Of a stretch of DNA of 64,000 nucleotides, positions 58,141-64,000 are shown one piece after another. Positions within the stretch are counted from its first letter, which is position 1. Every line of letters starts with the position of its first letter. The position numbers and the translations under genes were made by a program. This DNA is from Nymphaea colorata (taxonomy: Eukaryota; Streptophyta; Magnoliopsida; Nymphaeales; Nymphaeaceae): positions 31,837,934 to 31,901,933 of the forward strand of contig NC_045138.2 of assembly GCF_008831285.2 (NCBI RefSeq). Reading direction: 5' to 3'. The notes under the pieces are model-generated. The model ran no database searches and was not told where the DNA came from. It saw nothing but the letters and a program-made list of their open reading frames with translations.

Positions 58141-61100
58141 AAAAAAAAAAGAAGAAATCAATGCAGAATTTGAAAAGCTATCCGATTCAGTAAAACATAG
58201 GAACATTTCTTTCCACTTTAACAACATAGCCTAAAAAGTGTCATTATAAATTTTTGGCTAAAGGGTGCCGTCACTACAAATTTCAGGCACTTATATGTAA
58301 AAAAATGAAAACTAACAAAATCTCTATGTATAAATAAAGTAAAATTTTGCAGACTTGTGTGGGCAATTGCGCACAGCAACAATAGCGTGGCTTTGCCATT
58401 AGAGAATGTTTTTTGTTAGTACTTAAGAACAGTGGCGTAGCCTCACAAAATTAATGTTTTGATATATTTGATTGTTATACATGTAAGTGGGCCAAAAAAA
58501 TTATAGGTATTGAATGACTGCCCTCACTAAAAAAAATTATGGCTAGTTAGTGCTTGAGAATTGATTGTTTATCAAAAGTTATGTAGAACATATGGATTTA
58601 TAGGACAGATGGAACTTTTAAAAGTTTTCTTAGTAGTTAATCGTGATCATCATGTTCATTTTTAAGGTTGTGAGTTAGTATTTAAGCTTGAACGAGGCCA
58701 AGACCAGGGGAGCATTTGGAAGACAAAAACCAACTGACTCCTAATGTTGTTCTACAACCGTACCTAGTTTAAATAGTAGTTACATTTGATAAATATGCGT
58801 TGTGTTCTTTTATGAACATAGAATTATTATGTTTAACAGCAAAAATTATATGGAAAAGTATACAATTTGTATGCATTTCAGAGGAAATTGGATTACTCGG
58901 AATTACACATTTGGCAACGAAGAAACATGAGCCTTTTGTCAGAAACTACAGCCAAATAAGTTTCTATCGACCGATCATTTTCAATGAAAAGAGTTGAGAT
59001 TGTGTTTTTTTTTTACATCCACCTTTTACTTGCATTTTCGGAAAAAAGCCAAATTTTGTGATTTTTTAAAATAAAAGCCACACTTTCTATAAAAACATTT
59101 AAGTAAAAGCCTAAAGTGAACTTCCACTAACATAAGAAACAAAAAATTAGCAATCATTTTTAATATTTGTGCGCTATTAGTACATTATATTCTTAACATT
59201 CCAGTTAACGCTTTTTAATCCTATCAAGTTAATTCAAATTCACTTCAGTCTTTCACGCCCCCATATAATGGGGCATGTGAAAATGACGTTCCTACAAGCA
59301 TTATACTTTTATCATTCTACGTCTTAATACGGTGAGACATTTGAAGGGTGCATCGTTGTTATCACCGATACTGATGTAGGTTGGACAGGCAAATGACTGA
59401 AACTTTGCCCCTATTTTGCAATGAATTGTTAAAGTCTGTCGTCACAAAAAGAACATCAGTTGTGCCTACTAGCTTGGATGTGTATGGGTAAGTGGATTTG
59501 CCTCTAATTCCTCTCTATCATTTGACCACCGGTTCCAAAATTTTTACACCAAATCATATATCTAAGATTTTTTTTTTTAACACTACATCTCATATTATCT
59601 CGCGTCTGAGATCATAGACTATCGGCTAACGCTAGGCATCGAGTGGGACCCGACTAGGCCTGGTTCGGATCGATAAAAATGTCTTAATTCATATTTATTG
59701 ACTTTTATATATAATTATAATATTTGGTTATGATTAATTATATTTATATATTATATTATAACTAAAGTATATGTATTTTAATTTAATTGGGTTGGGCTCG
59801 GGTTTAAAGTGTCGGGCCAAACCTGGGCCCGGGTTTCGGGTGTCAGCCGACCCGAGCCCGACTCCTTATCAGGCTGGGCTGGCCCAGCCCAGTCTCAGGT
59901 TTACACACGACCATAGATTTATAGCCCAGAGGTCCTAAAATATTTTTAGCTTTGTCCTACCAATAATAAACCTCGGTCCTTTCATGTGACAGTATTTTTT
60001 GGCATCTTAGATAGGAATGTCAATGGATTTGATTTAAATAAAATACACTCCATGTAATTGGAATATGGATAAGAAAAAAATCATATCTAAATCTGAAACC
60101 CAAATCCACGATTCGAACCTGATTTTTAATTCATATCGAAAACTGAATTTTGAACCTAAACTGGCCTATTTTTAAAACATAAGAGTATTATATATACAAT
60201 ATTTGTTTAAAATTAAATCCTTTTAAATGAAATCTGAATCCGATGGACTATTTATGTATATTTGTATAAAAAAACGACAGGACATCATCTCCTAAATTCA
60301 AATCCTACCTGAGTTCTTAATTGGGTATTACATATTTTTTTCTATATACGATTTTTTCGGAACAGTTAGATGGAACATCCAATCTAAATCAGATATATTA
60401 GCATCCCTATTCTTAGAGAAAGCAAATGTGTTTAAACTTAAAAAACCTTGCTTCATATGTCAAACATATCAAATATGATGGAGAAAGCCCAAATCTCAAG
60501 GCTTAAGGGGCGTTGAATAGCTAACGGAGGCCAAAACTTATATATTTCGATAACCATAAACTGATGGCCGAGGCCGATTGTCATCTAATAAACACTTCGG
60601 GCAAGAACTTATCCACATGGAGGGCTGCACAACAACTCTAGCCAACTTGGGCTCGACTCAAACTCGCTTGAAAAAACTCGGCGTGTGCTCTATTTATTTA
60701 TAAACAAACCGAGATACTCAAAACCATAAATGAGTCGAGTCCACGTTTCAAAAGTTCGACTCGTTTATACTCAACTCAACTCGCAAACCAGTACTATATA
60801 TAATATCATCAAAACCAGTTTCACAAGTTACGCGAGTTAAACGAGCTGATGCTGATACGAATTAAACGAGTTAATGCATACAAAAGTTAACGATAAACAA
60901 GTTAAATGGGTTAAACAAGTCGAGTTCGAGCTTGATTTTGTGTAGTCGAGCTCAAGCTTGTTATAAGGAGCTCGAGTTTTTTGAGCCGAGTCGAGTTCGA
61001 ACTCGATTTTGTGTAGTCGAGCTCGAGCTTGTTATAAGGAACTCGAGTTTTTTGAGTCTAGTCGAGTCGAGCTGGCCAAGCTTTGGCTCAACTCCACTCG

Positions 61101-61428
61101 TGTGCAGTGTCCAGGCTTACTCATGCTTGCACGATCAGCCATGCGAATATAATAGTTATAGGAGGTTGGCGTTTGCCCCATGAACAACGTCTTGAAAACC
61201 ATTTCATGCCTGGAGGTAATTAATAACCAAAGATTATACATTTTTAACTGAAGTTCGCTCGAGGACGAGGATAACCAAGCTAATGAGCAGTGGCGAAACC
61301 AAAATTTTTTGCATTAATAATTCAGATTGTAAGGTTTAAGTGGCACTCATATATAAATAAATAAAAACTATAGAAATATCAACAAAACAGCTTATAAAGT
61401 ATAAACAAGATAGCTTAATCACTATAGG
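58141..61428. other. intergenic DNA between divergent genes
   Basis: No coding signal seen. Near 58430 and 61288 the motif CAGTGGCG(T/A)A with flanking MITE-like text recurs, and TGTGTGGGCAATTGC occurs at 58354 and 61557. A GC-rich GGGCCCGGG-type patch lies at 59800-59900. CTCGAG-rich DNA lies at 60650-61080. Confidence 0.6.
60918..61073. repeat. 71-bp tandem repeat, 2.2 copies
   Basis: Units start at 60918, 60989 and 61060, each beginning AGTCGAG and containing TTTTGTGTAGTCGAGCTC and TTGTTATAAGGA. The two full copies differ at only a few positions. Confidence 0.9.
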
Positions 61429-61601
61429 CAGTGGTGGAGCTATGCATATTTGGCCGAGGGGCACTCAAAAATTATATCTTAGAGGCCATTTTATGTGCAA
61501 GTATATAAAAAATTGAAGGTTAACCAATATCTAAATAAGGATTTTTTTATTGAATTGTGTGGGCAATTGCCCACACATGCCCATATGTACCTCTGCCTCT
61601 G
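61429..61601. mobile_element. hAT-like MITE
   Basis: Left end CAGTGGTGGAGCTATGCATAT and right end, on the other strand, CAGAGGCAGAGGTACATATG form imperfect terminal inverted repeats. The flanks ACTATAGG and AATATAGT agree at 6 of 8 positions, fitting an aged 8-bp hAT target duplication. The 173-bp body has no coding capacity. Confidence 0.55.
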
Positions 61602-61637
61602 AATATAGTCGTTAACCCATGAAATCCATAAGCTTGA

Positions 61638-61848
61638 TTTAAAACCTGCCGTATTCGGACGGAAACGGAGGAAGGACACTTCTGGCCGTCCCTTTTTGTG
61701 GTTCCCAACTCCCAAGCAGAAGGGGACAGGGTTCATGAGTTCCGCCAAATCAGTCGGTCGAAAACCGTTCCGAACGGTTTCACGGTGCATGGGGACGGGG
61801 AGAAGGCCCTGCTACTGCTAGGGTGGGAAAACAGGGGGCCGCTTCACG
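61638..61848 (+). other. possible 5' exon of a right-edge gene
   Basis: GC-rich DNA unlike its surroundings, open in one frame, ending CACG|GTGAGC, a good donor whose phase (one base) fits the acceptor at 62922. No in-frame ATG is present, so it may be a leader, or the true start lies elsewhere. A competing donor CAG|GTTCTC at 62120 exists. Confidence 0.3.
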
Positions 61849-62921
61849 GTGAGCGCCGCTCCGAGTCTTCCTGCGGCAAGTTTCCCCAGTTTCCATTTCT
61901 CTCATTCCCTCTCCTTCTTCACGAAGCTGAAACGGAACTTATGATGTGCCTCTTTCCCTTTCGAGCAGGTTTACTCTTCATGGCGTTGGTGGTGTAGAAG
62001 GAGTGGACTGCGAAGAGCGAAGCTGCCACCTCCGGCCAATCTGTCCAGCACACCAGCACTTTCTTCAGCTTCTGGGAACATAGTGGCGTCGGACCCGCTG
62101 CCGTCGCTTTTCGGTTCCAGGTTCTCTCTCTCTCTCTCTCTATCGCACATACACATGTACACACTCTCACTAGAAGCAAATCCTATGCTCCACTCTACTT
62201 CATTGTTACCTCTTGTTTTCTCGGACCAGCTTGAGTTTCAATGGTTAGATCAAAAGTTGAGGTTTTTCTGGAAGGTGATAACATCACGACATGATCGACG
62301 GTGGTGGGCTTATTCAACCAACGCCATGCACTTTCATGCAGAAACAAATGCCAAAGCTATTTGATTATATATGTTACTATTTTTTAATATGTTTTGAAGA
62401 CCTAGGACATTGGCATAATGTTTTGGATACATTCATTGTGAAGTGGGATAACATGCGAGCTTTCTGAGGTCCTATTTAGTCTTTGGAAGCTTATCGGAGA
62501 TTGCGTGTGAAACTTCTTTCTGTTTATATTGGGAATTGGGATTGGAGATTTTTTGTTAGATGTGTTGGGATTACGGAAACGGGAAGGTAAATGCTTCTAT
62601 TGGTCGACCACTTAAAACCTGAAAGTTGTATGCTTGGGGTACCTGTGGTGTTATTTGTTTGTTAGGTTGGGTTCTTAAATTGTCCACAAGTTCCTGCTAA
62701 AGTTCCTGGAGTCTGCAGTTCTTTAAGCAGAACATCTTCGCTGTTTGGTGGTTTTTGGTGTGCGTTTGTATGTATTATGATGTAAATCTGAAGAATGTGT
62801 ACGTGTTTGGCATGGGTTATCATTGATGCACAGGAAAAATACTGTACAGGAAATTCTGTTGTCTCTCCTGATTTCTCTTTTTTCTCTCTCATTGCCTTTG
62901 ATTTGGTGGTTTTGTTTGCAG
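61849..62921. other. GC-rich then T-rich stretch, probable intron or 5' region
   Basis: The first 270 bases are GC-rich with a (CT)n run at 62124-62140; the rest is T-rich and ends in a strong pyrimidine tract TTTTGTTTGCAG before 62922. No further exon was recognised. Confidence 0.4.
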
Positions 62922-63025
62922 TGGAAAAGGCAATTGTTCCTGCTTTCGTCGCCCGTCTCCCGGTGACAAAGGGGCTTTTTGTTGCTGCGCAGAGTTTTCA
63001 TCAAAGGCGTGCAAGAAATCTTCAG
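62922..63025 (+). CDS. exon of an unrecognised plus-strand gene
   Basis: Acceptor TTTGTTTGCAG, donor CAG|GTATTT. In the frame that runs on into the next candidate exon it reads EKAIVPAFVARLPVTKGLFV and AAQSFHQRRARNLQ. GC-rich against its AT-rich flanks. The protein family is not recognised. Confidence 0.55.
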
Positions 63026-63846
63026 GTATTTTTGTGAGTCTATCTTCATATTGCAATACACGAACCGCCGGAAGCAAATAAGAAAACACCCAAATTAAAT
63101 TAATGGCGACCATTATATACATGCATGATTACGATTGGATTTTTGAGAAATGGAAAACAGACCGAACACAATCTTAACGTGGCTTGGCAGATTTTTGCCT
63201 ACATCCACGAACCGTTTATGGGCTTCATTGATGGCTGCCGTTCTCGCATGGTTTTTTACTTTACAATCATGTTTTTAGTACCCACGGCATTCTTTTTACT
63301 TTCAGGGGCAATACCCCATACAATCACATAAATAGATAAAATTAACATTGGGACTTCCTTATAAAGGGGACTTGCAGCAATTTCATCGTTATGAAATGAG
63401 AAAATTTTTTATTTTTAAATTGGAAGGCTGGGTTAGATGGATACAAACCAAATTATGATAAGAACAAGCTTCTATGGAGCTGAATCAATTCAGTTGCAAA
63501 CTCCGACCACTTGAACATGATAAGAATATGGGCGCATATACATTTGAATAGCTGAAAGAAGCCTTGAAATTTTCATTTTTCTCCATAAAAAAGGACACAT
63601 CGGTAGCCATTTCAGACATCTGAACAGGTGGACCTTTTTCTGACATGGAATTAAGGGCTGGCAATCTGATTTGCAAAACAATATTTTCTCCCTTAGCAAT
63701 TGAATGCTTTTCCCAAATAATTATTGGTTGATATTTAGTGGGAACCATTTAGTCCTCTACAAATCTCACATCTTATGTAGTTTTTTGGCTCGTGTTCCAT
63801 GTTTGGTTATTTGAAGTCATGTGACTGTTTACTTGGCTGAATAGAG
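63026..63846. other. probable intron between right-edge exons, no gene
   Basis: AT-rich. Short ORFs here look like chance frames. Confidence 0.45.
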
Positions 63847-64000
63847 GTTTTGAGGCTTGTAGAAAGCAATGGACAGCCATATGTTTTTCTAGATTTGACT
63901 GAAAAGAGTTATGACGGGTGTGTTAAATGCATCTTAGATCTTACTGAGATACTTCATATGTTTCCTGTTTGCCAATGGGATTCTTTACTGGAGATCAGCT
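63847..64000 (+). CDS. exon of the same unrecognised gene, running off the right edge
   Basis: Follows acceptor GGCTGAATAGAG and stays open for 51 codons to the edge: VLRLVESNGQPYVFLDLTEK, then SYDGCVKCILDLTEILHMFP and VCQWDSLLEIS. It joins the previous exon at phase 0. It reads like real protein with helical character, but I cannot assign it. Confidence 0.55.

Noticed and set aside
62083-62364. 93-codon plus-strand ORF near the right-edge gene
   Set aside because: It runs through a (CT)n tract and a probable intron, and joins none of the candidate exons in phase.
63125-63331. 68-codon plus-strand ORF between right-edge exons
   Set aside because: AT-rich, no splice support, and hydrophobic low-complexity composition.

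Overview
This window is nuclear DNA of a flowering plant. The signs are AT-rich introns with canonical GT-AG borders, four Ty1/copia LTR retrotransposons whose primer sites match initiator tRNA-Met, TRIM-like mini-retrotransposons, hAT-like MITE relics, many microsatellites, and one large gene whose protein matches the plant relatives of ZFYVE26/spastizin (Arabidopsis At2g25730, recognised from memory). I cannot name the species.

One minus-strand gene fills most of the window. Its ATG lies at 57760 (or 57763) and I can follow 28 exons leftwards to 4447. The exons keep frame throughout and sum to 6813 nt (2271 codons) over more than 53 kb. The C-terminal exons, roughly 200-250 residues by family length, must lie beyond the left edge. 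The introns hold the transposons. Intron 28 carries a decayed copia element cut by the window edge (1-2523) followed by a decayed coding relic I do not recognise (2524-3457). Intron 16 carries two TRIM-like elements head to head (about 13794-14160 minus, 14555-14946 plus). Intron 9 (13 kb) carries two copia elements of one family tail to tail (24643-28328 plus, 28683-34058 minus). Intron 6 carries a young copia element (39497-44658 plus). The three elements with both ends present have paired LTRs and exact 5-bp target duplications.

Right of the gene start, 58.1-61.4 kb is intergenic, with hAT-like MITE pieces and a 71-bp tandem repeat. From about 61.6 kb a GC-rich stretch and two open, phase-compatible exon candidates (62922-63025 and 63847 to the edge) suggest the 5' end of a second, plus-strand gene that I cannot name.

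No operon, CRISPR array, rRNA or convincing tRNA was seen. No clearly new system was found. The points most worth following are the intronic inverted pair of copia elements, which would fold in the host pre-mRNA; an uninterrupted RT-RNase H frame in an element that has lost protease and integrase; a GC-AG intron; the absence of a visible FYVE zinc finger; and the unrecognised relic and right-edge gene.
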